DNA from: Actinomycetota bacterium
GTDB lineage: Bacteria; Actinomycetota; Acidimicrobiia; Acidimicrobiales; Acidimicrobilacustridaceae
NCBI GenBank assembly: GCA_009699125.1
Contig: WLOT01000002.1
Span: 1 to 44,321, forward strand
Direction: 5' to 3'
Length of the DNA stretch: 44,321 nucleotides
Position 1 is the first letter of the stretch. Every line of letters starts with the position of its first letter. Of this stretch, positions 32,568 to 42,107 are shown one piece after another. The translations under genes were made by a program, and so were the position numbers. A model generated the notes under the pieces. The model did no database searches. It saw nothing but the letters and a program-made list of their open reading frames with translations, and was not told where the DNA came from.

Positions 32568-34790
32568 GTGTTCAACATGATCGACAAGGTCTGGATCATC
32601 CCCGCCCTCATGGCGGCGTCGTTCCTGGTCATTCTTTTCTTTGGTAAGCGCTGGGGCACCCGTGCAACTGCCGGCATTGGTATCGCCGCGGTCTCGATCT
32701 GTCTTCTGCTTTCCGTCATCGTCGCAGGCAACTGGATCAGTCGCGTGAATCACCCGCCGACTGGTGCTGCGCTTGCCGCCGACATTGTCCAAGCAAACGG
32801 TCTTACCCCTCAGTCGGGCGAAACCATGGGCGAAGAAGTCAACGCGGCCACAAAGGATTCTGGCGAAACGGTTGCAACTGATTCGCACGCATCCTCGGAA
32901 GAGGGCCATGCCTCTGAGTCGGGCGAGCACGGCGGAGAACACGAAAGTGTTCCGCCGGTTGTGCGCACCGTCACCTGGTTCCAGATCGGTGGCATGGAAT
33001 TCGAGATGGGCACCCTCGTTGACGGCCTCGCCGCAATGATGCTCATCACCGTCTGCATCATTTCGCTGCTCGTGCACATTTACTCAACCGAGTACCTGCA
33101 CGGCGATGTCCGCTTTACGCACTACTACGCATTCCTCTCCCTCTTCACCGCTTCAATGCTCTTCTACGTGCTCAGCTCGAACACGCTGCAGATGTTGATG
33201 GGCTGGGAACTCGTAGGCGTCTGTTCGTTCGGCCTCATCGGACATTGGTGGGAAGAAAAGAAGAACACCGACGCAGCACTCAAAGCGTTCCTCACGAACC
33301 GCGTTGGCGATATCGGACTCATTCTCGGCGTGATCATCACGTTCTTTGCGGCTGGTGGCAGCAGCTTCAACGTTCTTCACATCAATGAATACGCCTTGTC
33401 AGGAAACGCAAACACCACGCTTCTCCTTGTTGGTGCTTTGTGCTTGTTCGGTGGTGTCACCTCGAAGTCAGGCCAGTTCCCACTGCATACCTGGTTGCCC
33501 GACGCTATGGCTGGTCCTACGCCAGTGTCTGCACTCATTCATGCTGCGACCATGGTTGTCGCAGGTGTGTATTTGATCGCTCGCCTCTACGGCGTGTTCT
33601 TCTCCGGTCTTGCGATCGGAAGTAGCACCTTCCATTACGTCGCCTTCATAGGCGGCTTCACCACCATCATCGGTGGCCTGTTGGCATTCGTGCAGACCGA
33701 CCTCAAGAAGGTGCTGGCGTACTCCACGATTTCGCAGCTTGGCTACATGGTCATGGCCCTTGGTGTCGGTGCCTGGACTGCCGGTGTGTTCCATCTCTTC
33801 ACGCACGCGTTCTTTAAGGCGTGTCTTTTCCTTGGTGCCGGTTCAGTAAGCCACGCATGCCACCACACCTTCGATATGCGCGAGATGGGTGGTCTTCGCA
33901 AGAAGATGCCGGTCACGCACGCCACGTTCCTTGTCGCGACTCTTGCGCTTGCAGGCATTTTCCCGCTTGCCGGTTTCTGGTCGAAGGACGAAATCCTTGC
34001 TGGTTCAGCAAGCGGTCAAGAAAATGCCTACACGATCATGCTGATCTTCGGTCTGATCACGGCGTTCCTTACCGCTGCGTACATGGGCCGCGCCTACTGG
34101 ATGACGTTCTGGGGCAAGTACCGCGGTCACGCTCACCCGCACGAATCGCCAAAGGTCATCACCGTTCCGCTCATCATCCTTGCGGGCTGTGCAGTGTTTC
34201 TGGGCTTCACGAACTTCCCCGGCAACTTCTTTGGCATCAAGCTCCCCAGCGGCGTCACGACAAGGTTTGAACACTTTGTCGAACCCACCTTCGCCTTCCC
34301 GCCGTTGCAGCACGCCGAGTTCACTCCGTGGCTCGCCGTTGTCTCGACAATTCTTGCGGCGACCGGTTTGTTCATCGCGTACCAGTACTACGAAAAGAAT
34401 CGCGGGCCGCATGGTCTGACCTCCCGCAACAAGGTCGCCCATGCCGGCTTCACATTCCTCGAGAACAAGTACTACCTCGACGATCTCTACACAGGTGTTA
34501 TCGCCGGCAGCACCAAGGGCCCCATCGCCCGTGCCGCCAATTGGTTTAACCAGAACATCCTTGATGGTGTCATCAACGGCATCGGCTTTGGCGCTCGCAA
34601 GATCGCCGGAGTCGTCTATGTCTTTGGTGATCAGCTCATCATCGATGGAGCAGTGAACGGATCAGGTCGCGGTTCTGAAGGAGCAGGTCAACTGCTTCGC
34701 AAGATTCAGACCGGCAAGGTCCAGCAGTACGCCTCGATCCTCTTTGCCGGCGCGGTCGTCCTCGCCGGTGTACTCGTGTTCGTCGTCTAG
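32568..34790 (+). CDS. nuoL: Complex I subunit L (second, 11-subunit complex) with acidic/His insertion
   Basis: 740-residue antiporter-like subunit, 80 residues longer than its paralogue. The extra length is a loop at ~82-131 between the first helices, rich in Glu, Ser, His and Gly (e.g. SSEEGHASESGEHGGEHES). Pump residues remain: Glu in GWELVGVCSFGL, Lys in TSKSGQFPLHTWLPDAM, and THAFFKACLFLGAGS. The C-terminal lateral-helix region is present. The start is GTG; an ATG nine bases later is also possible. Confidence 0.95.
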   Translation: MFNMIDKVWIIPALMAASFLVILFFGKRWGTRATAGIGIAAVSICLLLSVIVAGNWISRVNHPPTGAALAADIVQANGLTPQSGETMGEEVNAATKDSGETVATDSHASSEEGHASESGEHGGEHESVPPVVRTVTWFQIGGMEFEMGTLVDGLAAMMLITVCIISLLVHIYSTEYLHGDVRFTHYYAFLSLFTASMLFYVLSSNTLQMLMGWELVGVCSFGLIGHWWEEKKNTDAALKAFLTNRVGDIGLILGVIITFFAAGGSSFNVLHINEYALSGNANTTLLLVGALCLFGGVTSKSGQFPLHTWLPDAMAGPTPVSALIHAATMVVAGVYLIARLYGVFFSGLAIGSSTFHYVAFIGGFTTIIGGLLAFVQTDLKKVLAYSTISQLGYMVMALGVGAWTAGVFHLFTHAFFKACLFLGAGSVSHACHHTFDMREMGGLRKKMPVTHATFLVATLALAGIFPLAGFWSKDEILAGSASGQENAYTIMLIFGLITAFLTAAYMGRAYWMTFWGKYRGHAHPHESPKVITVPLIILAGCAVFLGFTNFPGNFFGIKLPSGVTTRFEHFVEPTFAFPPLQHAEFTPWLAVVSTILAATGLFIAYQYYEKNRGPHGLTSRNKVAHAGFTFLENKYYLDDLYTGVIAGSTKGPIARAANWFNQNILDGVINGIGFGARKIAGVVYVFGDQLIIDGAVNGSGRGSEGAGQLLRKIQTGKVQQYASILFAGAVVLAGVLVFVV

Positions 34791-34807
34791 GAGCCCAGGA
34801 CAATTCG

Positions 34808-36367
34808 ATGAAAGATTTCCTGAACAGTTGGGGTATCAGCCTGATGGTGTTCGGCCCACTCGTGGGTGCGCTCGCCATGTTGGTTGTGCCTAAGGCCAAG
34901 GAGCAGTTCCACAAGGTCGTCGCGCTAGCGGCAAGCCTCGTGGTGGGGTTCATCGGCATCTTGCTCATGACCAACTTCGACTATGACGCGGGCGGTCGCC
35001 TGCAGTTCGTCGTCGACAAGGCATGGATTCCGATCATCAACAGTCGCTACATCGTGGGCATCGACGGCATCTCACTGCCGATGATCGCCCTCACGTTGCT
35101 GATCGTTCCGCTTTGCATCATCTACTCCTGGAACCATTTCCCCGAGCCGAAGAATCCCAAAGCGTTCCTCATCCTCATCCTCATCCTCCAAACCGGCATG
35201 CTCGGTTCGTTCGTTGCGCAGGATCTCATCCTGTTCTTCGTCTTCTTCGAGGTTGTGCTTCTGCCGATGTACTTCATGATCGGTGTGTGGGGCGGCGAAA
35301 AGCGTCAGTACGCATCGCTCAAGTTCTTCCTCTACACGCTGTTCGGTTCGGCACTCATGATCGTGGCCTTCCTGTCGTTGTATTTCCTCTCCGACAAGAT
35401 TCCGGTCAACGGCGAAATGATGCATTCCTTCGATATGCGTCTTCTTCCCGAACTCGCAACTGGCATTTCCACCGGAGCTGCGCTCTGGATTTTCGGTGGC
35501 ATGTTCATGGGCTTCGGTATCAAAGTTCCGATGTTCCCGTTCCATACGTGGTTGCCTGATGCGCATACGCAGGCCCCAACGGTCGGTTCGGTCATCCTTG
35601 CTGCGGTGCTCCTGAAGCTCGGCACTTACGGGTTCATCCGCATTGCCATCCCGATCCTTCCGGGTGCAGCCGAGAAGTGGGCGCCGTTCATTGGTCTGCT
35701 CGCCGTCATCGGCATCATCTACGGCGCACTGTGCTGTTTGGCGCAGACCGACATGAAACGCCTCATTGCGTTCTCGTCGGTGTCGCATATGGGTTTCGTG
35801 ATGCTCGGCATCGCCACGCTCACGACCTTCGGTTTCCAGGCTGCAATCTTCGGCATGGTTGCCCACGGCCTCATCACCGGCATGCTCTTCTTCGTCGCTG
35901 GCTCGACCAAGGAGCGCTATCACACCCTCGACATCTCCCGACTGGGCGGCATGCTCAAGTCGATGCCGCATATGGGCTGGATCCTCGGCTTCTCGGTGAT
36001 GGCCTCGCTCGGCCTTCCTGGTTTGGCCGGATTCTGGGGCGAGTTCCCGGCGATCTTGTCGGCGTACGAACCCGGTGTCGGCCTGAACGTCGCATTCTTC
36101 CGAGTACTAATGGTGATCGCTGCAGTCGGCACTGTCTTGGCTGCCTCCTATCTCCTCTGGATGTATCAGCGAGTGGGCTTCGGTGTTCCGTCGAAGGAAT
36201 TCGAAGACGACCCGCACCTGCACGACGTCACGTTTACCGAATGGTTGGCGTGGACCCCGATGCTCATCCTCATCGTGGTGCTCGGCTTTGTTCCCAACAT
36301 CATTTTCAAGGTCACCGATGGTGCGGTTTCCCACACCATCGCGATCGTGAACGGGCTCGGAGGCTGA
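34808..36367 (+). CDS. nuoM: Complex I subunit M (second, 11-subunit complex)
   Basis: 519-residue antiporter-like subunit. Pump residues are intact: Glu in FFEVVLLPMYFMIGVWG, helix-7 Lys in GIKVPMFPFHTWLPDAHTQ, and helix-8 Lys in VLLKLGTYGFIRIA, followed by TDMKRLIAFSSVSHMGF. A 17-bp gap with AGGA separates it from nuoL. Confidence 0.95.
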   Translation: MKDFLNSWGISLMVFGPLVGALAMLVVPKAKEQFHKVVALAASLVVGFIGILLMTNFDYDAGGRLQFVVDKAWIPIINSRYIVGIDGISLPMIALTLLIVPLCIIYSWNHFPEPKNPKAFLILILILQTGMLGSFVAQDLILFFVFFEVVLLPMYFMIGVWGGEKRQYASLKFFLYTLFGSALMIVAFLSLYFLSDKIPVNGEMMHSFDMRLLPELATGISTGAALWIFGGMFMGFGIKVPMFPFHTWLPDAHTQAPTVGSVILAAVLLKLGTYGFIRIAIPILPGAAEKWAPFIGLLAVIGIIYGALCCLAQTDMKRLIAFSSVSHMGFVMLGIATLTTFGFQAAIFGMVAHGLITGMLFFVAGSTKERYHTLDISRLGGMLKSMPHMGWILGFSVMASLGLPGLAGFWGEFPAILSAYEPGVGLNVAFFRVLMVIAAVGTVLAASYLLWMYQRVGFGVPSKEFEDDPHLHDVTFTEWLAWTPMLILIVVLGFVPNIIFKVTDGAVSHTIAIVNGLGG

Positions 36368-36371
36368 TCCG

Positions 36372-37883
36372 TTGCTCGCCCAGTTGCTGACCTTCGCCTG
36401 GAGCGCTCCGAGCCTTGACTATCACGCGCTCGCGCCCGAAATCATCGTGGCCGCGACCATCGTGGTGTTGATTCTCCTCGACGCGTTCACAGGCGAGCGC
36501 TCACGATGGGCGTCATCGTCGGTTGCCGGCATCGGACTGCTTCTCGCACTGATTCCGATCGCCACGCTTGCCTATGACGGCTTCGATCGCGTCATGTTCG
36601 GTGGCGGATTTGTTGTCGATACTTACGCGCTTGTCCTGCAAGCGCTGTTTGTTGTCGCTGGCTACGTCGTGATTCTGCTTTCGACGAACTACATCGCCGA
36701 AGGCGATTACCACGAGGGCGAGTACTACACGCTCTTGCTTTCTTCGGTGCTCGGCATGATGGTCATGGCATCTGCTCGTGATCTCATCAGCATCTTCATT
36801 GCGCTTGAACTCGTTTCCATCCCGGCGTACATGTTGGCGGCTTGGCGCAAGCGTGATCAGAAGAGCAATGAAGCAGGGCTCAAGTACTACCTCATGGGTG
36901 TTTTCGCTTCAGCGATTCTTCTCTACGGAATGTCACTGATCTTCGGCATCACCGGTTCCACGCTGCTCGTTGTGATTGGCGCTGAGCTCGGTTCGTATGT
37001 TTCTTCACAGCCGATTATCACGCTGGGTATCGCATTCGTTCTTATCGGTTTCGCTTTCAAGGTGTCGGCGGTTCCGTTCCATCAGTGGGCGCCCGATACC
37101 TACGAAGGTGCACCGACCCCGGTCACGTCGTTCCTTGCGGTTGCTTCGAAGGCAGCAGGTTTCGTTGCCATCCTGAATGTGCTGTTCATCGGTTTCTACG
37201 GTCGCCACGATGTGTGGGAACCGCTCATGTGGGCACTCGCTGCACTGTCGATGACTGTTGGCAATCTCATTGCTCTTCGTCAGACCAATGTCGTACGCAT
37301 GTTGGCCTACTCCGGTATTGCCCAGGCTGGTTACATACTCGCCCCGCTTGCGGTTGCGGGTGCCACGCTCGGAACTGGTGGCGAAGCACTCCGATCAATC
37401 GTTGTGTACTTGCTCATCTATGCGGGCATGAACCTCGGTGCCTTTGCCGTTGTGCTCGCTGTCGCTCGCAAGACGCGCTCGGCCGAGATCAAGAGCTTCG
37501 GTGGTTTGTTCTCCTACGCCCCGGTTCTCACGGTCTGCATGACGATCTTCCTGTTCTCGCTGGCTGGCATTCCGCCGGCGGCGGGTTGGTTCGCCAAGCT
37601 GTCAATCTTCAGTTCGCTGGCTTCGGCCGGAACTACGGCGGGTTATGTGCTCGCCGTCATCGTGGGCCTCAACTCGGTCATCGCGTTCGGCTACTACGGC
37701 CGCCTCATCCGCGTGATGTGGATGGACGAAGCCCCCGATGGCGATCGCACGCCAATCAAGGTGCCGGCATCTCTGTCGTTTGCACTCATCATCACCGTGG
37801 CCGTCACGCTCGTGTGGGGTGTGTTCCCCGGAGCGCTTACGCACTTCACCGACCAGGTCACGCTGTTCTCGCTGCTGCGCTGA
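36372..37883 (+). CDS. nuoN: Complex I subunit N (second, 11-subunit complex)
   Basis: 503-residue antiporter-like subunit. The TTG start is supported by GGAGG eight bases upstream. Visible: Glu in FIALELVSIPAYMLAAW, helix-7 Lys in AFKVSAVPFHQWAPDTYEG and helix-8 Lys in VASKAAGFVAIL. The loop lysine of NVKRMLAYSS in the first copy is Val here (NVVRMLAYSG). Last structural gene of the second complex; the methyltransferase gene starts six bases after its stop. Confidence 0.94.
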   Translation: MLAQLLTFAWSAPSLDYHALAPEIIVAATIVVLILLDAFTGERSRWASSSVAGIGLLLALIPIATLAYDGFDRVMFGGGFVVDTYALVLQALFVVAGYVVILLSTNYIAEGDYHEGEYYTLLLSSVLGMMVMASARDLISIFIALELVSIPAYMLAAWRKRDQKSNEAGLKYYLMGVFASAILLYGMSLIFGITGSTLLVVIGAELGSYVSSQPIITLGIAFVLIGFAFKVSAVPFHQWAPDTYEGAPTPVTSFLAVASKAAGFVAILNVLFIGFYGRHDVWEPLMWALAALSMTVGNLIALRQTNVVRMLAYSGIAQAGYILAPLAVAGATLGTGGEALRSIVVYLLIYAGMNLGAFAVVLAVARKTRSAEIKSFGGLFSYAPVLTVCMTIFLFSLAGIPPAAGWFAKLSIFSSLASAGTTAGYVLAVIVGLNSVIAFGYYGRLIRVMWMDEAPDGDRTPIKVPASLSFALIITVAVTLVWGVFPGALTHFTDQVTLFSLLR

Positions 37884-37889
37884 TCGCAC

Positions 37890-38990
37890 ATGTCCGACGA
37901 GTTCCGTTCTCGGTTCCCGGTCGGAACAACGATGTCCTTTGCGCAGTACATGGACATTGCGCTCTATGACGAGTCGATTGGTTTCTACGCGACCTCTGGT
38001 CGTGCCGGCCGTCGCGGCGACTTCTTAACCAGTCCCGAAGTTGGGCCGTTGTTTGGCGCATTGATTGCGCGCCGGCTCGACGAGGAATGGTTCGCGCTTG
38101 GTTCTCCCGACACGTTTGTGGTCGTTGAGTTCGGGGCAGGCCCGGGAACACTCGCACGATCGATCGCGTTCGCGAAACCGGAATGTGCGCCAGCACTTCG
38201 TTACTTGATGGTGGAACGTTCTGCTGAACAACGTGCAGCACACGCGGATCATCTCGAAAACTGGCTCGGTGATCTCGACGCTGCTGGCGTCGACTCGTTC
38301 GTACGTGGCGTTGGTCCTGGACCGGAGTTCGCTTCAAGCCCAATCGCACCGTATGGAGTTACCGGCGTCGTTCTGGCCAACGAACTTCTTGACAATCTGG
38401 CCTTCGACATCGTTCGCCACGACGGTGAGGGCAACTTCGAGCGACTCAACGTGCATCTCGCCGAAGATGGTCTTGAGTTTGTCGTTGCTCCAACCGAAGT
38501 GCCTGCATCACTTGCCGTGGTTTTGTCATCGGCTGCGGCGGGGGAGTGGATGCCGCTGCAGGAACACGCAGTGCAATGGGTCATGGCGGCGATTGACCGT
38601 CTCGAACGAGGTGTCGTAATTGCGATCGATTACGGGGCATCGAATGCGGAAATCGCGGCCCGACCAGAGATGGGATGGTTACGAACCTTCGTTGGCCAAG
38701 ATCGCGGTGGGCATCCTCTTGATGCTCCCGGAAGTTGTGACATCACGAGCGATGTAGCCGTCGACCAACTCGCGACCGCAGTTCGGCCCACGGTGGCAAC
38801 CACTCAACGACAGTTCCTCGAACGTTTGGGCATTGCGCAACTCGTCGAAGAAGGCCGCCAGATTTGGTCCGAAAAAGCAACGGCCCCAGACGTAGAGGCG
38901 TTGCGAGCCCGAAGTCGAATCGGAGAGGCCGAGTCCTTGCTTGAATCCGGGGGACTTGGCGACTTTCTGGTCCTTGAGTGGACCATCTGA
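37890..38990 (+). CDS. midA: MidA/NDUFAF7-family SAM-dependent methyltransferase, complex I linked
   Basis: 366 residues. The family (DUF185) is recognised by SFAQYMDIALYDESIGFYA, then GRRGDFLTSPEVGPLFG, then the SAM-binding segment VVEFGAGPGTLAR (78-90). ANELLDNLAFDIV and VIAIDYGA follow. The mitochondrial member NDUFAF7 dimethylates an arginine (R85) of the NuoD homologue NDUFS2 during complex I assembly. Here the gene is six bases behind nuoN of the 11-subunit operon. The equivalent arginine occurs only in that operon's NuoD (R69), while the other NuoD has threonine. A role in maturing the second complex is therefore likely but inferred. Bacterial homologues are often not operon-linked to nuo genes. 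Confidence 0.9.
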   Translation: MSDEFRSRFPVGTTMSFAQYMDIALYDESIGFYATSGRAGRRGDFLTSPEVGPLFGALIARRLDEEWFALGSPDTFVVVEFGAGPGTLARSIAFAKPECAPALRYLMVERSAEQRAAHADHLENWLGDLDAAGVDSFVRGVGPGPEFASSPIAPYGVTGVVLANELLDNLAFDIVRHDGEGNFERLNVHLAEDGLEFVVAPTEVPASLAVVLSSAAAGEWMPLQEHAVQWVMAAIDRLERGVVIAIDYGASNAEIAARPEMGWLRTFVGQDRGGHPLDAPGSCDITSDVAVDQLATAVRPTVATTQRQFLERLGIAQLVEEGRQIWSEKATAPDVEALRARSRIGEAESLLESGGLGDFLVLEWTI

Positions 38991-39029
38991 CCGCCCGACG
39001 TCACCACGAATCGCGATCACCTTGGCCGG

Positions 39030-39035
39030 TAGGCT
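39030..39035 (+). promoter_or_regulatory. Putative -10 element (TAGGCT) of acetyl-CoA synthetase
   Basis: In the 92-bp gap after the methyltransferase gene, TAGGCT followed by C repeats the hexamer found before the tetrapyrrole genes. Here it lies 47 bases before the ATG, allowing a short leader that contains the GAGGGGG ribosome site. The -35 region is not recognisable. Confidence 0.35.
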
Positions 39036-39082
39036 CACGTCGTTAAAGCGGCGACTCTTCGCCAACTGTTGAGGGGGATGCA

Positions 39083-41041
39083 ATGACCGAACCGACGATC
39101 GAGGACTACTTCCTTGAAGAGCGCTTGTTCCCGCCCTCACCGGAATTCAAAGCCACCGCACTCACTGCTGACGACTCGCTCTACCGCGAGGCCGATGCCG
39201 ATTACGAAGCATTCTGGGCCCGTCAGGCTCGAGAACTTCTCACCTGGAATTCTGATTTCGATACCACTCTTGAGTGGGAGCTCCCATTCGCCAAGTGGTT
39301 CGTTGGTGGAACGCTGAACGTTTCCGAAAATTGTCTCGACCGTCACGTCGCGAACGGCATCGGTGATCGTGTCGCCTATCACTGGGAAGGCGAACCGGGT
39401 GATACGCGCACCATTACCTACGCCGGTCTTCTCGACGAGGTGAAGAAGTTTGCCAACGTGCTCAAGGGTCTTGGTCTTGAGAAGGGTGATCGTGTCGCCA
39501 TTTACATGCCGATGATCCCCGAACTTCCGGTAGCGATGTTGGCGTGTACGCGAATCGGTGTTGCACACTCAGTGATCTTCGGTGGGTTCTCGCCCGACTC
39601 AATCATCGACCGCGTGCACGACGGCGAATGCAAAGTGATCATCACCGCCGACGGTGGGTATCGACGCGGCGCAGCGTCATTGCTGAAGCCGAACGTTGAC
39701 GAGGCTGTGGTGTCGTGCCCGTCGGTGACTGATGTTGTCGTCGTGCAACGCACGAACTCTGACGTCACCATGGTTGAAGGTCGCGATCACTGGTATCACG
39801 ACCTCATGGCCGCGGCCGCACCCGAATGCCCGCCAGAGCCGATGGATTCCGAGCAGTTGTTGTATCTGCTCTACACCTCTGGCACCACGGCAAAGCCCAA
39901 GGGCATCATGCACACCACCGGCGGCTATCTCACGCAGGTGGCGTTTACCTACAAGTACGTCTTCGATCTCAAACCCGAAACCGATGTGTATTGGTGTTCG
40001 GCCGACATTGGTTGGGTGACTGGTCACAGTTACATCGTCTACGGACCACTTGTAAACGGGGCAACGTCGGTGCTCTACGAAGGCACGCCCGATACGCCCG
40101 GTAAAGATCGCATGTGGGACATCATCGAGCGCTACGGCGTCACGCAGCTCTACACCGCACCGACTGCGATTCGCATGTTCATGAAGTGGGGCGAACAGGA
40201 ACCGCAGAAGCACGATCTTTCATCGTTGCGACTGCTTGGTTCGGTGGGCGAGTCCATTAATCCCGAAGCGTGGATGTGGTACCACGAACACATCGGTGGC
40301 AATCGCTGTCCGATCGTCGACACGTGGTGGCAGACCGAAACAGGCGGCCAGATGATTTCACCGCTTCCTGGGGTGACGACTCTCAAGCCGGGTTCTGCCT
40401 GCTCAGCGCTTCCTGGCATTGGTGTCGAAGTGGTAGATGAAGAAGGTCATCCGATCGAACGCGGTGGTGGTTATCTGACGCTGACTCGTCCGTGGCCGTC
40501 GATGCTTCGCGGCATTTGGGGAGATCCTGAGCGATACAAGGACACCTACTGGAGCAAGTACCCAGGGCGTTATTTCGCTGGCGATGGCGCCAAGATCGAC
40601 GAGGACGGATACCTCTGGTTGCTCGGTCGCGTCGATGATGTCATGAACGTGTCGGGCCATCGCATCTCCACAACCGAAGTTGAAAGCGCACTTGTCGATC
40701 ACACCGGCGTTGCTGAAGCAGCAGTTGTTGGCGCCACCGACGACCTCACGGGCCAAGCCATTGTTGGCTATGTGATTCTGCGCGGGGGAGTGACCGCGGA
40801 CGACGCACTTGTTGATGAGTTGCGCGCCCATGTCGCGCAGAAGATTGGACCCACAGCGCGACCAAAGCGCGTCATCATCGTTCCCGATCTCCCCAAGACC
40901 CGAAGTGGAAAGATCATGCGCCGGCTTCTGCGTGACATCGCCGACGGCAACACGCTTGGCGACACCACGACACTTGCCGATCCATCAGTTGTCGATGCCA
41001 TTCGTGAAAGTGCGTTGCACGGACCGGGTAGCGGAGCGTGA
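39083..41041 (+). CDS. acs: Acetyl-CoA synthetase (AMP-forming)
   Basis: 652 residues, the family length. Converts acetate, ATP and CoA to acetyl-CoA. Motifs: P-loop [73 protein letters not shown], and C-terminal [17 protein letters not shown] with K610, the lysine controlled by acetylation in other bacteria. The N-terminal ACS domain ([19 protein letters not shown]) is present. No acetyltransferase of the Pat type is next to it. It overlaps the following small gene by four bases. Confidence 0.97.
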   Translation: MTEPTIEDYFLEERLFPPSPEFKATALTADDSLYREADADYEAFWARQARELLTWNSDFDTTLEWELPFAKWFVGGTLNVSENCLDRHVANGIGDRVAYHWEGEPGDTRTITYAGLLDEVKKFANVLKGLGLEKGDRVAIYMPMIPELPVAMLACTRIGVAHSVIFGGFSPDSIIDRVHDGECKVIITADGGYRRGAASLLKPNVDEAVVSCPSVTDVVVVQRTNSDVTMVEGRDHWYHDLMAAAAPECPPEPMDSEQLLYLLYTSGTTAKPKGIMHTTGGYLTQVAFTYKYVFDLKPETDVYWCSADIGWVTGHSYIVYGPLVNGATSVLYEGTPDTPGKDRMWDIIERYGVTQLYTAPTAIRMFMKWGEQEPQKHDLSSLRLLGSVGESINPEAWMWYHEHIGGNRCPIVDTWWQTETGGQMISPLPGVTTLKPGSACSALPGIGVEVVDEEGHPIERGGGYLTLTRPWPSMLRGIWGDPERYKDTYWSKYPGRYFAGDGAKIDEDGYLWLLGRVDDVMNVSGHRISTTEVESALVDHTGVAEAAVVGATDDLTGQAIVGYVILRGGVTADDALVDELRAHVAQKIGPTARPKRVIIVPDLPKTRSGKIMRRLLRDIADGNTLGDTTTLADPSVVDAIRESALHGPGSGA

Positions 41042-41520
41042 CCGAAACTCCCGAGAACTGGCGTTGGCGAGAAGGTCCGATCGCTCCGGGCCCCACAGTT
41101 GTCTTCGATATGGACGGCGTGTTGTCGAACGCGAGCGACCGTCAACATCACATTGCCAACCGTGACTGGAACGCATTCTTCGAAGCTTGCGGCGACGACG
41201 AGGTCATTCACGAACTTGCACGTTTGCTCAGTCTTTTAGCGCCGGAATTGCATGTGGTGTTGCTCACCGCAAGGCCGTTACGCGTGCAGCCACAAACACT
41301 TGAATGGCTTGCTCGTCACGACCTGCGCTGGGATTTGCTCTGCATGCGCGAAGACCGCTCAGGCCAAGAAGCGTGGGAATTTAAGAAGCGCACTGTCGGC
41401 CAACTTCGCGAGTTCGGACTCGACCTCAAACTCGCGTTTGAAGACGACCGAAAGAACGCCGACATGTTTCACGGCGAAGGAATCCCGTGTGTGTACATCC
41501 ACTCGGGGTATTACGAGTAA
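41038..41520 (+). CDS. Small HAD-like phosphatase domain protein
   Basis: 160 residues. HAD motif I is [19 protein letters not shown] with nucleophile D24 and acid/base D26. Motif II is [12 protein letters not shown]. Motif III/IV is represented by a late lysine (FKKRT) and [11 protein letters not shown]. The pattern resembles the phosphatase domain of polynucleotide kinase-like and phage-type HAD proteins, so a nucleic-acid 3'-phosphatase or small nucleotidase role is possible but not shown. The GTG start overlaps the acs stop (GTGA). It converges with yajQ, 12 bp away, with no visible terminator between them. Confidence 0.82.
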   Translation: MTETPENWRWREGPIAPGPTVVFDMDGVLSNASDRQHHIANRDWNAFFEACGDDEVIHELARLLSLLAPELHVVLLTARPLRVQPQTLEWLARHDLRWDLLCMREDRSGQEAWEFKKRTVGQLREFGLDLKLAFEDDRKNADMFHGEGIPCVYIHSGYYE

Positions 41521-41532
41521 GTCGGAAAACTC

Positions 41533-42021
41533 TTAGTCGCGGAAGTTTTCGAACTGCAGAGGGATCTCAAGATCGACCTCTTTCAGTCCAGCGATCACTG
41601 CTTGAAGATCGTCGCGCTTCTTGCCGGTCACACGAATCTGTTCGCCCTGGGTCTGTGACGACACGCCCTTGAGGCCGAGTTCCTTGATGGCCTTGTTCAC
41701 AGCTTTGGCCTTGTCGCTGGAGATGCCCGCAACGATCTTGACGGTCTGGCGAACCGTGCTGCTTGCAGCATCTTCGACTTTGCCGTAGTCGAGGGACTTG
41801 AGCGACACCTTGCGCTTGACCAACTTCTCTTCAAGAACCTGGCGAACGGCATTGAGCCGATCCGGACTTGCCGACTTCATCTCGATGGAGAGTTCTTTGT
41901 ATTCGACTGATGAGTTGGTGTTCTTGAAATCAAAGCGAGTCGTGAGCTCTCGCGAGGCTTGGTCGACGGCGTTGCGAACTTCCTGCTCGTCGATCTCGGA
42001 CACAACATCGAAGCTCGGCAT
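41533..42021 (-). CDS. yajQ: YajQ-family nucleotide-binding protein
   Basis: 162-residue member of the UPF0234/DUF520 family. It begins MPSFDVVSEIDEQEVRNAVD, the typical start, and ends EVDLEIPLQFENFRD, the typical end. Members bind cyclic di-GMP, GTP or RNA in different bacteria; the role here is unknown. The ATG at 42021 has GAGGAAA upstream. Longer in-frame extension would read through the tRNA-Tyr gene and was rejected. It may be read from the same minus-strand transcript as the tRNA. Confidence 0.95.
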   Translation of the reverse strand: MPSFDVVSEIDEQEVRNAVDQASRELTTRFDFKNTNSSVEYKELSIEMKSASPDRLNAVRQVLEEKLVKRKVSLKSLDYGKVEDAASSTVRQTVKIVAGISSDKAKAVNKAIKELGLKGVSSQTQGEQIRVTGKKRDDLQAVIAGLKEVDLEIPLQFENFRD

Positions 42022-42081
42022 GGCTTTCCTCGTTCCAACCGCTCGCCTCGAGAGGCGAAATGAGTGGGTTCCAGCCGGCAA

Positions 42082-42100
42082 CCCCGCCCGACGGGCGGGG
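42082..42100 (-). terminator. GC-rich hairpin downstream of tRNA-Tyr
   Basis: An 8-bp stem (CCCCGCCC with GGGCGGGG) closes a three-base loop, flanked by complementary CCGG tetramers (42075-42078 and 42103-42106) that could extend it. It lies just 3' of tRNA-Tyr on the minus strand and upstream of yajQ. No T-run follows, so it may be an attenuator or processing stem rather than a full terminator. Confidence 0.45.
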
Positions 42101-42107
42101 AGCCGGA

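Noticed and set aside
35072..35971. 299-codon minus-strand open frame opposite the second nuoM
   Set aside because: The Glu/His/Arg-rich translation is typical of the complement of hydrophobic codons in a membrane-protein gene.
27423..37883. Second complex I operon as a decaying duplicate
   Set aside because: All 11 genes are full length, start and stop cleanly, overlap normally and keep Fe-S and proton-pump residues.
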